Positions 46,232 to 55,034 are shown, numbered from the stretch's first letter. The stretch: 64,000 nt of DNA from Bradyrhizobium sp. B124 (GCF_038967635.1 NZ_CP152413.1:7692001-7756000); one strand, 5' to 3'. Notes: a model not told the origin generated them from the letters alone. A program made the numbers and translations.

Positions 46232-47210
46232 AAATGTTCTCTGGCTTTACCCGTGATGACCAATTTTCGAATTCGGAAGAAAGCGCAGAGTTTATCGAGA
46301 CCTCCCCCAAACCCAAGATTTGCCGGCGCCTGACATTCTGGAGGAAGTCCAGAACCTCGGCGTATGAGGTCGCTTCAATTTTTTGCGCGAGTTCGTTTGC
46401 TGTCAGCATTGGCTGCTCCGGCCAGCCGGCAACGACGCGTTCAATAAAGCGAGCGATTTCCGCTATTTGCGGCGCTGGGAATGAGAGTTTCAACTGAAAG
46501 CGACGCCAGACGGCCCGATCAAGCAATTCAGCATGATTGGTTGCCGCGATCGTAACGACGTAGCTTGGAAGCTTATCAATCTGCATCAACAAGAACGAAA
46601 CGACGCGCTTGATTTCCCCGGTCTCATGATCATCCCCGCGTTCTTTGCCAATCGCATCGAACTCATCGAAAAATAGGACGCATGGTTGAGTGCGCGCGTA
46701 GTCGAAGAGCGCGCGAAGGCGCGCGTTCGTTTCGCCCAAATAGCTCCCGACCAGTGCGTCGTAGCGAACGACAAAGAACGGTAAGGCGAGGCCTTCAGCA
46801 ATCGCTTCCGCAAAGGAGGTCTTGCCGTTTCCGGGGGGGCCAGATAGCAGAATTCGATGCCGCGGCTCGTATCCATTGGCTCGAAGTACGTCCGCACGAA
46901 CGTGTTCTTCGATCAATTGAAGTCCTTCGGCTCTCGCCGGAAGCGGCAATACCAAGTCGCCAATGGTAATGCGCGCCGTGACTTCCAAAATCGTATCGCG
47001 GCCGCTTGCGTGAGCGGATCGCTGAGATGTGACCAAACTTGGTGGCGTGACCGCGACCGCCTGCAACGCCCGTTCGAGCCTGTCCGCGACCGCGTGATGG
47101 CTCTTGGCGCGTTCATCGGCCACAAGCGCTTCCACCGTTGAGCGCAGCATGGGCCTGTCACCGGCGGCGCCGGCTCGCACAAGTGAGATGAGAAGGTCGC
47201 TCTTGGCCAT
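46143..47210 (-). CDS. ietA: IetA-like AAA ATPase of an IetAS system
   Basis: A 355-aa AAA protein of the spastin/FtsH-like type. Walker A GPPGNGKTS (about 123-131), Walker B VLFFDEFDAIG, sensor-1 region TIAATNHAELLD and a following RRF arginine. The N-terminal 70 residues are helical. ATG at 47210; its 3-prime end overlaps ietS by 89 bases. In IetAS the ATPase restrains or directs the protease. Distance from the ubiquitin-like operon is about 0.9 kb on the same strand. Confidence 0.88.
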   Translation of the reverse strand: MAKSDLLISLVRAGAAGDRPMLRSTVEALVADERAKSHHAVADRLERALQAVAVTPPSLVTSQRSAHASGRDTILEVTARITIGDLVLPLPARAEGLQLIEEHVRADVLRANGYEPRHRILLSGPPGNGKTSFAEAIAEGLALPFFVVRYDALVGSYLGETNARLRALFDYARTQPCVLFFDEFDAIGKERGDDHETGEIKRVVSFLLMQIDKLPSYVVTIAATNHAELLDRAVWRRFQLKLSFPAPQIAEIARFIERVVAGWPEQPMLTANELAQKIEATSYAEVLDFLQNVRRRQILGLGEVSINSALSSEFENWSSRVKPENIYGGRSNEAAAAATAGQPGSKADRQTTEHP

Positions 47211-48132
47211 AATCGACAACCTATACGGATATTCTCGTGTCGCGACACTGCTACGAAAGGCGCTTCCCTGTGAACAACACGGCGCCGACCAGCGTTCCGA
47301 TTAAGTTGGTTCGGCCGCAAAGCACCCCTGATCATCTTAAACCCGGATTAAGATATTGAAAATGGCCGGAAAAAATGCCCCCGACCACCCGTTTTCCGCT
47401 GTCTAGGATCAAAAGCTTGAGGCGGGCGGGGCGCCCGGCTACCCCGGCCCTCGGTTCGGAACCTCATTGTCAAAGCTAAGCGGCACTTCCTGCTTGATTT
47501 GAGGGGCGCAGCGGCAACGCAATTAGGGGTTCTGGTTTGGAATGAAGGACCGCCGCCGGTGGGCAGGCCGGGCCTCATTCGGAAGCCGAGGTTGAACAAA
47601 TGCCAGGCCGGACAGGCGTCCTGGTCTTTCACGCTTGGGCTCTGGCGGCCCTGACAAAGGGACTAAAAAGGAAAAACAGTCGGTCCTTTAGGATCAGGGG
47701 TTGATCGACGGGCCCCATTTGACCAGCAGCCAGAAGCACCTGCCGGCGCCCTGGCTGACTTTCGGCAGTCAGGCTCAGGCAGCGATCCGGACAATCCGAA
47801 ACCGGGGAGCCTTTTCCGGGGTGTAAGCTATCAAAACGGCCCAGCGCTACCAGTCCAGCGCAAGTCCTTGATTTCCCGGACCTGGCGAATCGAAGTTTCG
47901 ACACGAGCCATGTCTTTAAGGGCGCTCAATCAATTGGGATCAACTGCGGCCGCCGTAAGGCGCAGAGGCTCTTTTTCGTATTCAGCGGACCCAAGGTCGC
48001 GCACGCGGTGCTCAGTAGCTGCAGCCGACATTGAGATGACCACCGCGGAGGTTGGATCCCGGAGCCGTCTCCGGCATTCCGAATCCGGTTACGATTTCGC
48101 GCAGGTTGCGGGCAATCGAGCCCTCGGTCTAA
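47211..48132. other. Intergenic stretch between the IetAS and ubiquitin-like operons
   Basis: No gene recognised on either strand. Short open frames here are proline- and arginine-rich and look non-coding. It presumably holds the ietAS promoter and the end of the ubiquitin-like transcript. Confidence 0.55.
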
Positions 48133-49005
48133 CTAGTGTTTCCGTTGGCGCAGGTGCGGCATCCTCAGAAAGCGCTCGACGTCGGCATCGTCCGGCTTGC
48201 CCCGGATGCTATGGCAATAGTAGCAATCCGGCTTCGGCTTCCCGGTCGTCAGTTTGGGAACGTGGCCGTAATAGTTGATCAGTCGCTGCGGCGGCCTCAT
48301 GCCCGTGACCGCGCACATGAACTCGCCAGCCGCCAGGGCCGCGACGACTCCGTTGATCGGGGAAACCGAAGGGCCCGCTTCCCGCAGAGCATCCTGAGGA
48401 ATCCCGTAGATTGCGGCTCGACCCGCCTTCTCCGATTCAGTGCTTAGGTAATCCTGGACGTCCCGCGCCTCGAGGGCGTCAAGACAGTGCAGGCAGCCTC
48501 CGCCGTCCCAAGCGACGCATATGCGCCCGCCGTACACGCCGGGCTCCGGCACGTCCGAAGCGAGATCAACATAAGGTTTGGCATAGGCCGCGCACAGCTC
48601 GTTGAGAATCGAGCGGGGCCCGTCTTCATCGAAGCAGCCGAATACCCAATCTGCCTGCTTCACCGCCGCGAATGCTTCTTCGCTCACGAGGCTCGCTTGC
48701 ACAGGCGTCACGGCGACCCTCGGGTCGATCTCGCGCACGAGGCGCGCTGCAATCGTTACCTTCGGGCTACCGGGGACTGGATCATCATGCTTTGCTCCCA
48801 CAAAGCGGTTGCGATTCGTTTCGTCCAGCTCTTCGTCGTCGACGGGCGTCATGCTTCCGATGCCGAGCAGGGCAAGGTGCTGGACTAAGGGGCTGCCAAG
48901 CCCGCCAACGCCGATGATCGTCACATTCGTCTTACGGAGCTTGCGCTGACCTTCCTCGCCGAAGAGCCGGATATTGCGGTCGTAGCGCTTAGGCAGTTCA
49001 CTCAC
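48133..49005 (-). CDS. ThiF-family E1-like adenylating enzyme
   Basis: Activates the C terminus of a ubiquitin-like protein. The 290-aa protein has the nucleotide motif GVGGLGSPLVQHLALLG, acidic DDEELDETNRNR, and four zinc cysteines in GGCLHC and PDCYYC, as in MoeB and ThiF. The start is a GTG at 49005 with GGGAGG five bases upstream; it overlaps the JAB gene by eight bases. The open frame extends to 49134 but that part lies over the JAB gene in another frame. It is the last gene of a Ubl-E2-JAB-E1 operon. Confidence 0.9.
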   Translation of the reverse strand: MSELPKRYDRNIRLFGEEGQRKLRKTNVTIIGVGGLGSPLVQHLALLGIGSMTPVDDEELDETNRNRFVGAKHDDPVPGSPKVTIAARLVREIDPRVAVTPVQASLVSEEAFAAVKQADWVFGCFDEDGPRSILNELCAAYAKPYVDLASDVPEPGVYGGRICVAWDGGGCLHCLDALEARDVQDYLSTESEKAGRAAIYGIPQDALREAGPSVSPINGVVAALAAGEFMCAVTGMRPPQRLINYYGHVPKLTTGKPKPDCYYCHSIRGKPDDADVERFLRMPHLRQRKH

Positions 49006-49516
49006 CCCAGCCTCCCAACGAAAAATTAGTGGGCCGCAAGATGCGATCCCCCGCCAGAATTCCATCCAACGGGCGCGGGACATTTGGGCCATCGAGCCAC
49101 AGCAGGGCATCGAATCCCGATGCGGCGACCACAACGGCGAGATAGGGCCGCTTCTTAAGACGCCACCACATGTGCGGGACGGTTTCCTTGAGGCCTAGAC
49201 GATCGGCATAGGAAAAGCCTGCTGGCCAGGGACCGGGATGGGAATGAAGCTCAATAAGCGAAGCATCCAGATCATGCGCTCTCTTGATCAGGGCCGCGCG
49301 CGTCGCGTCGGTCATTTCCAGATAGTCGTCCTTCTGGACGACGAAATCGCCGGGACCGAGCTTTTTCATTTCCGCGACCTCGAAGACCATTTGCGCGTCG
49401 CCTTGGCGGGCGCGGGCAAACAGGAAGGCCGCCTGCTCCTGCTCGTTGTCCTGCGGGAGAAGATGGGCCAAGAGCTCATCGTGCATGCCGCCTTGTACCT
49501 CCAGGAATGCTTTCAT
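48998..49516 (-). CDS. JAB/MPN (JAMM) isopeptidase-like protein
   Basis: A 172-aa zinc protease of the JAMM group. The metal site is HSHPGPWPAGFSYAD (about residues 92-106), that is H-x-H-P-x7-S-x2-D, with an upstream Glu likely in the first half. Such proteins remove ubiquitin-like tags. Since the Ubl here already ends in Gly, deconjugation is more likely than maturation. AAGGAGGGG precedes the ATG, which overlaps the E2 stop (ATGA). Confidence 0.9.
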   Translation of the reverse strand: MKAFLEVQGGMHDELLAHLLPQDNEQEQAAFLFARARQGDAQMVFEVAEMKKLGPGDFVVQKDDYLEMTDATRAALIKRAHDLDASLIELHSHPGPWPAGFSYADRLGLKETVPHMWWRLKKRPYLAVVVAASGFDALLWLDGPNVPRPLDGILAGDRILRPTNFSLGGWGE

Positions 49517-49920
49517 GCCCCCTCCTTAAAACGCACCACGAAGCTGCGGACCCAGGCAAGCAGGTTCGATCCCTTGCCGACCTCACCGCTTGCGGCCCAA
49601 TTGTCGACCGACCAGGAAAAATGCAGCCACTCCCCGGAGAAGGGCGGCGCGGCGGGCGGCGCTCCGGTGTTGTTCGGCGCGGTCCCGTCGAAGTTCAGTC
49701 CGGCGGGCGTGAGAAATCCATAGGGAGCGTCGCCGGGATAATTGCCTTTGACCAAGAAGCAAACGGGCAACTCGCCGATCGCCGTATCGCCGATACGCCA
49801 CCCATCAGGCAGCGCATAATGGGGAATCCTGAACCAGTCTTCCCCATTTGCCTCGGCATGCTCGGCGCCGGAAAAGTGGCGAAGGAGCAATGCCAGTTCG
49901 TCCTTGATGCGGGCACGCAT
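49513..49920 (-). CDS. E2-like protein (prokaryotic E2 family E type)
   Basis: A 135-aa protein in the E2 position of the operon. The order LPDGWRIG, then PVCFLVKGNYPGDAPYGFL, then WLHFSWSVDNW fits the prokaryotic E2 family E outline. No HPN-type motif is visible, and the only Cys is Cys54 inside a predicted strand, so the catalytic residue is unclear. It starts with a TGATG overlap on the Ubl stop and ends with an ATGA overlap on the JAB gene. Family assignment is by motif memory and context. Confidence 0.75.
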   Translation of the reverse strand: MRARIKDELALLLRHFSGAEHAEANGEDWFRIPHYALPDGWRIGDTAIGELPVCFLVKGNYPGDAPYGFLTPAGLNFDGTAPNNTGAPPAAPPFSGEWLHFSWSVDNWAASGEVGKGSNLLAWVRSFVVRFKEGA

Positions 49921-50168
49921 CAGCCGCGCTTCCAGCGGTGCTTTTTGCCGAAACCGTGACCCGGCTTGATCTCGATCACCTCGTTCGGCGCGAGCGTGCG
50001 CTCCACGTTGTGCTGATCGACTTCGATCACGCCCTGCGAGATGTCCCAGCCGCCCAGTTCGGCAATCTGCTCGGTCGTGATCGTGTCCTGGTCCCAGGGG
50101 AAGTCGTCCCCCTCGATGTTCAGGATGTATTTTGGCTTCTCGCCCGCCTTCGCTTCTGTCTGACTCAT
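49920..50168 (-). CDS. Ubiquitin-like (multiubiquitin-type) beta-grasp protein
   Basis: A small modifier of about 82 aa with one beta-grasp domain: YILNIEGDDFPWDQDTITTE opens the sheet and PNEVIEIKPGHGFG leads to a basic tail ending WKRG. The exposed C-terminal Gly needs no processing before activation. Start is uncertain: ATGs at 50168 and 50189 are both possible, and the open frame extends to a TTG at 50231. First gene of the operon Ubl-E2-JAB-E1, all coupled by short overlaps. Confidence 0.8.
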   Translation of the reverse strand: MSQTEAKAGEKPKYILNIEGDDFPWDQDTITTEQIAELGGWDISQGVIEVDQHNVERTLAPNEVIEIKPGHGFGKKHRWKRG

Positions 50169-50232
50169 CGTTCCGTTCTCCATGTTCATTTCCGGCTGAG
50201 AGCTCGATAACGGATCGGGACTGTCCGCCAAC

Positions 50233-50251
50233 GTTAGCTTATATAGCTAAC
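50233..50251. promoter_or_regulatory. Inverted repeat in the promoter of the ubiquitin-like operon
   Basis: GTTAGCT-TATAT-AGCTAAC, perfect seven-base arms around an AT-rich centre that could be the -10. It lies between the ImmA/IrrE gene and the Ubl gene. The XRE protein encoded just upstream is the likely binder, with the ImmA-type protease relieving repression. Confidence 0.6.
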
Positions 50252-50267
50252 ACATTCGGCAAAAAAA

Positions 50268-50966
50268 TCAAAGTGTCTGCTGGGCGCTTTTGCCACCCGG
50301 GAACATGTCGCTGAGCCGGATGCGAGCGACGGCCGGATTTACATCAAAAATTTCAGCCATTTCACGGGCGGCGCGCTCCCGTTGATCTTCCTTCAGCGCG
50401 GGGAGGCCGAGACCCCCGACCTGTTCGCAAAACGGGGCGGCGGCCTTCATCACGAGGCCGCCGGGCATCAGAAGCCCGCCGATCGCACGATTCGCCTGGA
50501 ATTCCCACCAGCGCCCGTCATAGCGCGCTTTATGCGGCGTGCCGTGGACGTCGCGGCACAGAATCTCGGGCCTGTCATGGCCGTCATCGAACAGCTTGCC
50601 CGGCTTTTCCCCGAGAGCGAACAGATGGGTGTGGAGGAGGCCGTGTCCGGCTTCGTGGGCGAGGGTGGTGCGGATGCGCCGCTCTGAAACACTGCCGCCC
50701 TCGTCGTCCAGCGCCGTCGTGATGACGATCGCGGTGACGCCGGCGGCGCCAAACGCGGTGTAGCCAAGCACGCCGTCCGGAAGCGCTTCGTAATGCGGAG
50801 AGACCTTGAAGTGTTTTTCGACGAACCGGTCGATTCGGATCGCTTCAGGGGAGTCGGGCATCAACCCGGCGGCCTTCAGCGCATTGCCACAAATGCGGTC
50901 GATTTCGGACGGCTTGTAAAAAGGCTGGCTCGTAAAAGGGCCGCGATTTGTCCGGTAGGTCCTCAC
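50268..50966 (-). CDS. ImmA/IrrE family metallopeptidase
   Basis: A 232-aa zinc peptidase. The motif HEAGHGLLH lies mid-protein, and the downstream EFQANRAIGGLLMP supplies the third ligand Glu region usual in ImmA/IrrE. The start overlaps the XRE stop by four bases, so the pair is co-translated. In ICEBs1 and Deinococcus the partner protease cleaves the XRE repressor. Here the pair precedes a ubiquitin-like operon on the same strand, so signal-dependent induction of that operon is inferred. Confidence 0.9.
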   Translation of the reverse strand: MRTYRTNRGPFTSQPFYKPSEIDRICGNALKAAGLMPDSPEAIRIDRFVEKHFKVSPHYEALPDGVLGYTAFGAAGVTAIVITTALDDEGGSVSERRIRTTLAHEAGHGLLHTHLFALGEKPGKLFDDGHDRPEILCRDVHGTPHKARYDGRWWEFQANRAIGGLLMPGGLVMKAAAPFCEQVGGLGLPALKEDQRERAAREMAEIFDVNPAVARIRLSDMFPGGKSAQQTL

Positions 50967-51331
50967 TTCTTCGATCCCCCCTTCGGAGCCGACTTGCCGT
51001 CTTTGACGAAGCGGAGAATTTCCTCAGGAGTCGGTTTCTTTTCAAGGAGGGTCCTAAACGCAAAGGCGTAGCTTGGGTCCCGCTCCGTCATGCGCTTAAG
51101 TTCATCGAGCGGAGCGCGCGGGTCGTGCTGCCTCAATTCGGCAGCGTCCAGCTTCAGTAGCTTCGCCATCTGCTCCAGCATCGGGTCGGACGGAAAGCGC
51201 CGCCCGTGCTCGACATCGGAGATGAACGGGGGCGAACAGTCGAGTTTTTTTGCGAATTCGCGAAGGGAGAGATCGAACTCTTCCCGACGCTCACGGATCT
51301 TTTGGCCAAGTGTTTTCACGGCTGTAAGCAT
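50963..51331 (-). CDS. XRE family transcriptional regulator
   Basis: A 122-aa protein. N-terminal helix-turn-helix (about 8-62: SLREFAKKLDCSPPFISDVE), then a charged region resembling a protease-sensitive tail. It is coupled to the ImmA/IrrE gene. A weak 74-aa open frame on the same strand (51334-51558) stops two bases before its start; I could not support it as a gene. Confidence 0.88.
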   Translation of the reverse strand: MLTAVKTLGQKIRERREEFDLSLREFAKKLDCSPPFISDVEHGRRFPSDPMLEQMAKLLKLDAAELRQHDPRAPLDELKRMTERDPSYAFAFRTLLEKKPTPEEILRFVKDGKSAPKGGSKK

Positions 51332-51600
51332 ACTCAGCGAACGCTCCAGCCGTCAAGGAATGTCGGGAATGCCCGGCCGCAAGCGACCTCCTCACGCAAG
51401 GCCGGCAGGACAACTTGCAGCTGTTTTCTTTTTCGTTTGTTTTTGGGGCCTACGGCCTCCCTGCCGTCAAGGCTAAGCCCCGCGGGCGGAAAAACGACGG
51501 CCGTGTCGTCGCTGCGCGCCAGCCCCCACTCGTTGGCGCGGGCCTCGTCCGGTTGCATCGCAACCGCTTTTGAGACTAGGAGAAAAGCGAATGAAAGTAG

Positions 51601-51843
51601 ATGTTTAAGCGCATCGCCAGCCGCATCGTGGCTGAACTCGAGCAGGGTGTCAGGCCTTGGCCCAAGCCGTGGAATGCAGAGCACGCACAGGACGAATCAC
51701 GCGGCCCCTGCGGTTTAACGGCCCCGCCGTGGCACATCGCCGCTATGCGCAATCGTGACCTTATCTCAGGCACCTTCTTGGCACTGACCGCGGTCGGCCT
51801 CGTTCTTCTCTGTTCGAGCTTGCTCGCCTTCGCCTTTACCTAA
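51601..51843 (+). pseudogene. Relic of an ArdC-type antirestriction/primase-associated protein
   Basis: Only the first 27 residues (MFKRIASRIVAELEQGVRPW plus PKPWNAEHA) match the ArdC N-terminal single-strand DNA-binding domain, whose full proteins are about 300 aa. The rest, including a hydrophobic tail, is unrelated. ArdC is a plasmid and integrative-element gene, so this marks past mobile DNA next to the defence island. Confidence 0.65.
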
Positions 51844-52313
51844 AGCGGGTACGCTGTGCTGTCTTTAGACCGATGTGGAAGGCATCTGCAGCTGCGCGCG
51901 TCAAGCCGCAATTGCGGATGCCTCACGCAGATAGCGCTTGCCGCAGTTGTTGCGTCCCTGGTCCGCCACCCTTGAGCCAACCTCCGGCCAAACTGGGTGC
52001 CACGGGGAAGGCAGCGCTTTGCTAGGCCGATGCGCAGGATAGGCCTGCGAAGTCACCCCTTGTAGCCCCCTTGAGGCTCGGGCTTGGCGGACGGAACGGA
52101 AAAAGCTCCGTTCATGAACGGCGTATTGTGTCCCGAGTACAGGCCAGGTGTAAGGAACATCCGGGCTTGCAGCTCCTGTGTCCCGAGACCGAATACGACG
52201 GGCCGACCCCCGCGGCCTTCGAACTATGTCGGCGGCAAGGTAACTTGCGCACCGGGACGATGCATCCGCGGACGAGCGGAGCGTTGTCCCTTTAGAAGAA
52301 TTGCACCTACCGC

Positions 52314-52339
52314 AACCCGGCCCTCGTGCCGGGTTTTTT
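52314..52339 (+). terminator. Rho-independent terminator
   Basis: ACCCGGC-loop-GCCGGGT followed by six T. The transcript it closes is not identified; the region 51844-52310 has no convincing gene, so a non-coding RNA is possible. Confidence 0.75.
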
Positions 52340-52627
52340 CATGTCCGGATGTAGGGGCCCGCTACAAGCCAGCGAGTCCCCCGAAGCCCTCAAATTCAGA
52401 TCGAGGCCCCGGTCGCATGACCGGCGCGTCTTCGAACGTGCGCGTTTGCGTCTCTCCCTTCTCACCGATGAAAGGACTAAAACGCGTGAACGGTTACATC
52501 TGGATTGATGCCTACAATCGCATTCGGGACGGTAAATTCAGGAGGTGTGCGGGCATTGGTGACGCTTGCCGCGCTCCGCGGATCAACGGCAGCGAAAGCA
52601 GCCTGACCGATGGGCCGGCACGAACGA

Positions 52628-52670
52628 GAGGCCGCCGCTACCGGGTTGAGATCGGTGCGGCGGCTCTTTT
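52628..52670 (+). terminator. Terminator-like hairpin
   Basis: GCCGCCGC (52631-52638) pairs with GCGGCGGC (52657-52664), with an inner ACC/GGT pair, and CTTTT follows. No gene is assigned between this and the terminator at 52314. Confidence 0.5.
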
Positions 52671-52718
52671 ACGTTCGGGCGTGATACGCAACCCGCGCCG
52701 ACACTCTCGCGGCAACAG

Positions 52719-52997
52719 ATGAACAAGCCGTTAGCCCGTAGGATCACGGAACGCTCTTCCATACATGCCGCGCGTTGGCTAGCATCCACAACCATGGCGA
52801 CAGAGTTGGAACGGATAGCAGCACAGCCGGCGATCCTGCCGCGCCTTCGTCGCGTGCAGGCTTGGCGCCGGGCTCGGCTCCAGCGCCTACTAGCTGATCC
52901 TGAAATCGATCACAGCAAGCGCATCAAGGCCGCGCAGCACTACACCGCGGTCGCCATGCGCGCGGACGCCATTCTGCGAGGCCTGATCGAGCGCTAG
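52719..52997 (+). CDS. Hypothetical protein, 92 aa
   Basis: Basic helical protein. The half after residue 26 (MATELERIAAQPAILPRLRR and QRLLADPEIDHSKRIKAAQH) has coding character, so the start could be the Met at 52794. No family recognised. Confidence 0.45.
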   Translation: MNKPLARRITERSSIHAARWLASTTMATELERIAAQPAILPRLRRVQAWRRARLQRLLADPEIDHSKRIKAAQHYTAVAMRADAILRGLIER

Positions 52998-53115
52998 CGT
53001 TTTCGGGTTGTGTCAGCTACCGATGTCACTGCTGCTGAGGGCGCCCGGTGACGCTATGAAGAAGTATCCTCGTGCCGAATAGCGAAAGCTTTTGAGCCGC
53101 TAATCTTGGAAGCGC

Positions 53116-53535
53116 CTACGCGTCTTCGTACTCGTTGGCACGTTGGCCGAAGCGCGGGATCTCCATGCCCGCCGTCCTGCACAGGCCGACCAAGGCTCTC
53201 ATGTCACCTCTGACCGCTCGTGTCGCGTGTTCAATTTCCTTCAAGAAGCACTCGCTCTCATAGTCGAAGTCGGTGATATATCTCTGTGCTGCGCGAACAA
53301 GTTCTTGAACGCTGTATCCAGCCCAGCCTTCGAAGAAGGTGCGCGCGTACCCGATCCGGCGCACGGCCTCACGTTCGCTCTCGGTGAAGGTGTAACTCGC
53401 TTCTCGTTGCAACAGCTTGCGAAGCCAGCGGCGCTGGTCTTCATATCCGCGCCAACCATCCGCCTCAGCAAGTATTGTCTCAATTTCCTCGCGAAGCTGT
53501 GTAGCCTCACGCAGTGCTTTCGTTGTGTGCTTCAT
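53116..53535 (-). CDS. Hypothetical protein, 139 aa
   Basis: Charged, mostly helical protein with a predicted N-terminal coiled coil (ALREATQLREEIETILAEA). AAGAGG six bases before the ATG supports translation. Composition and codon pattern look like a real gene. No domain recognised. Confidence 0.65.
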   Translation of the reverse strand: MKHTTKALREATQLREEIETILAEADGWRGYEDQRRWLRKLLQREASYTFTESEREAVRRIGYARTFFEGWAGYSVQELVRAAQRYITDFDYESECFLKEIEHATRAVRGDMRALVGLCRTAGMEIPRFGQRANEYEDA

Positions 53536-54083
53536 CTGCGCCTCTTGTGACAGGGGACGCGACGCAACTCGAACTATGGGAATGCCAGTGAATTTATGTG
53601 ATTCTCAGAGAGCGGCGAAGCTCGCGCTCGTCGAAAACGTGTGCACCGAGAAGCAACTGGGGATGCAAGCGGTGTTTCGACTAATCGGCGAAGTTTTCCA
53701 CAAAACTACGGTCTGGCATTTCCTGAAACAATTTCGGTTTTTCTATTTTTCGGAGTTCTGGGCTTTTGTCTCGGCGAGGGCGCAGACGCTAGGGCGCCAG
53801 ACTTTTCGCCGAACCCCCTCGATCCGGGCCCTAACCCGTAAGTCATTTCCAACGACTAATTCAGTACGAAACGTACGGCAGTTCTTTTTGCGAGCCGACC
53901 TGGCAGAGCTGCGCAGGTTCAACAGGCGCAGTCCCCGTTGTAATCTCGTTACAGACTGCTCTCAACTAAGAGATGCTTTGACTGATAATACACTTTAAAA
54001 AAAGAGTGAGTCTTTGCGGACGCATTTCCGAAAACACTTTGGCACCGATGATTATTGTTGAGGTGGATTGAGGACAATTCAAA
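53536..54083. other. Intergenic stretch, no gene recognised
   Basis: AT-richer than its surroundings near 53700-53760 and 53990-54060. Open frames in it show no motif. Confidence 0.5.
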
Positions 54084-54296
54084 ATGGTCGATCCCAAAAC
54101 CGCTGCCCTCTTGCGGGTGGTTCTCGATGAGGTGTGCGAAACGGTGTCGCACTACGAAACCGCTGCCCGAACGCGCGTAGCTTCCAAGCTACTTGAGGCG
54201 GCGGCCAACGGAGAGACCTCGATCGATGTTCTGAGGGCAGTTGGTCGAGCGGCCTTGAGCGGTGCGCCTCGACAGGGCAGGAGCCCCGGTACGTAG
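54084..54296 (+). CDS. Hypothetical protein, 70 aa
   Basis: Small helical protein (LLRVVLDEVCETVSHYETAA, VASKLLEAAANGETS), with GAGG 12 bases before the ATG. Similar short proteins occur in rhizobial genomes, but no function is known to me. Between 54297 and 54700 no further gene is convincing. Confidence 0.6.
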   Translation: MVDPKTAALLRVVLDEVCETVSHYETAARTRVASKLLEAAANGETSIDVLRAVGRAALSGAPRQGRSPGT

Positions 54297-54760
54297 GGAA
54301 TGGGTAGAACCTTGGCACTTATCAAATCGCGCACGATCGCTGCGGACGAGGCGGCAACCTGAGACATCAGCGCTCACCGATTTACCAACGCGCGCGTCAA
54401 ATTGCCGGCGGAGTCGCTCGACGCGAGTGGCGTGAACGACGGCGCCGCTCGGAATGAGTACGGGCGAACGGTGGGGGAATGCGCAAGGGCGCTCGGATCA
54501 CTCTTGCCGAGTTTGCAGATCGCCGTCGTATTTTCTCGCCCGCTACGGGGGCGCCAAGATGCGGCTTCGTTGAGGAGCGATGTTGCGGCGCAATGCGGCT
54601 TCTAACGCGAAGAGAAAGCCGGCTCGATTCCAAGAGGAATTTCGCATCTTCACGTCTTTGTGATGCATTGCGGTGTAATATTACCTAGAACGGCGGGAAA
54701 CGATGTGCAGATACCACCTGCACGGGTTGAAATTTTCCGCGGAGGAGTACTTAACACGAG

Positions 54761-54843
54761 TTGAGCGTTATCGCCCGACGCGGTTGGCAGGCTTAGGTCT
54801 GCAGCCAATTCAAAGCCCGCGCGTTGCGCGGGCTTTGTATTTT
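54761..54843 (+). ncRNA. Predicted small RNA, tandem copy 1
   Basis: Starts with TTGAGCGTTATCGCCCGACG, then a hairpin (GGTTGGCAG...CTGCAGCC) and ends with the terminator AAAGCCCGCGC-GTT-GCGCGGGCTTT plus T-rich tail. It shares these blocks with copies 2 and 3. Its upstream region keeps CACCTGCAC but lacks the clean TTGACA; TTGAAA 15 bases before TACTTA may replace it. A short open frame (54703-54936) crosses it and is not supported. Confidence 0.65.
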
Positions 54844-54915
54844 GGTACGCCGCCAGTCGGCAACCAGCAATTCAGCAAGTTTCCCAGAACTGATATAATC
54901 TATAGTTGTGTGTCC

Positions 54916-54943
54916 TTGACACCTGCACGCATGTAGCTACATT
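54916..54943 (+). promoter_or_regulatory. Promoter of small RNA copy 2
   Basis: TTGACA (54916-54921), 16 bases, TACATT (54938-54943). The same TTGACACCTGCAC block precedes copy 3. Confidence 0.65.
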
Positions 54944-54950
54944 GCCGCGC

Positions 54951-55034
54951 GTTGGGCGTTACCGCCCGACCAGGCTGGCAGACTTCGGTCTGCGGCCAAT
55001 TCAAAGCCCGCGCATTGCGCGGGCTTTGTATTTT
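54951..55034 (+). ncRNA. Predicted small RNA, tandem copy 2
   Basis: GTTGGGCGTTACCGCCCGAC, then the hairpin GGCTGGCAGAC-TTCG-GTCTGCGGCC closed by a stable C(UUCG)G loop, then the terminator AAAGCCCGCGC-ATT-GCGCGGGCTTT and a T-rich tail. About 84 nt. No open frame with a ribosome site lies inside. Confidence 0.72.

Noticed and set aside
48133..50168. Molybdopterin or thiamin sulphur-transfer operon
   Set aside because: ThiF/MoeB-type E1 and a beta-grasp protein could suggest it, but the E2-like and JAMM genes and the XRE-ImmA pair point to protein conjugation.
51334..51558. 74-aa frame stopping two bases before the XRE start
   Set aside because: Spacing hints at coupling, but there is no ribosome site and no recognisable sequence.
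54703..54936. 77-aa open frame over small RNA copy 1
   Set aside because: It runs through the terminator hairpin and is not preserved in copies 2 and 3.
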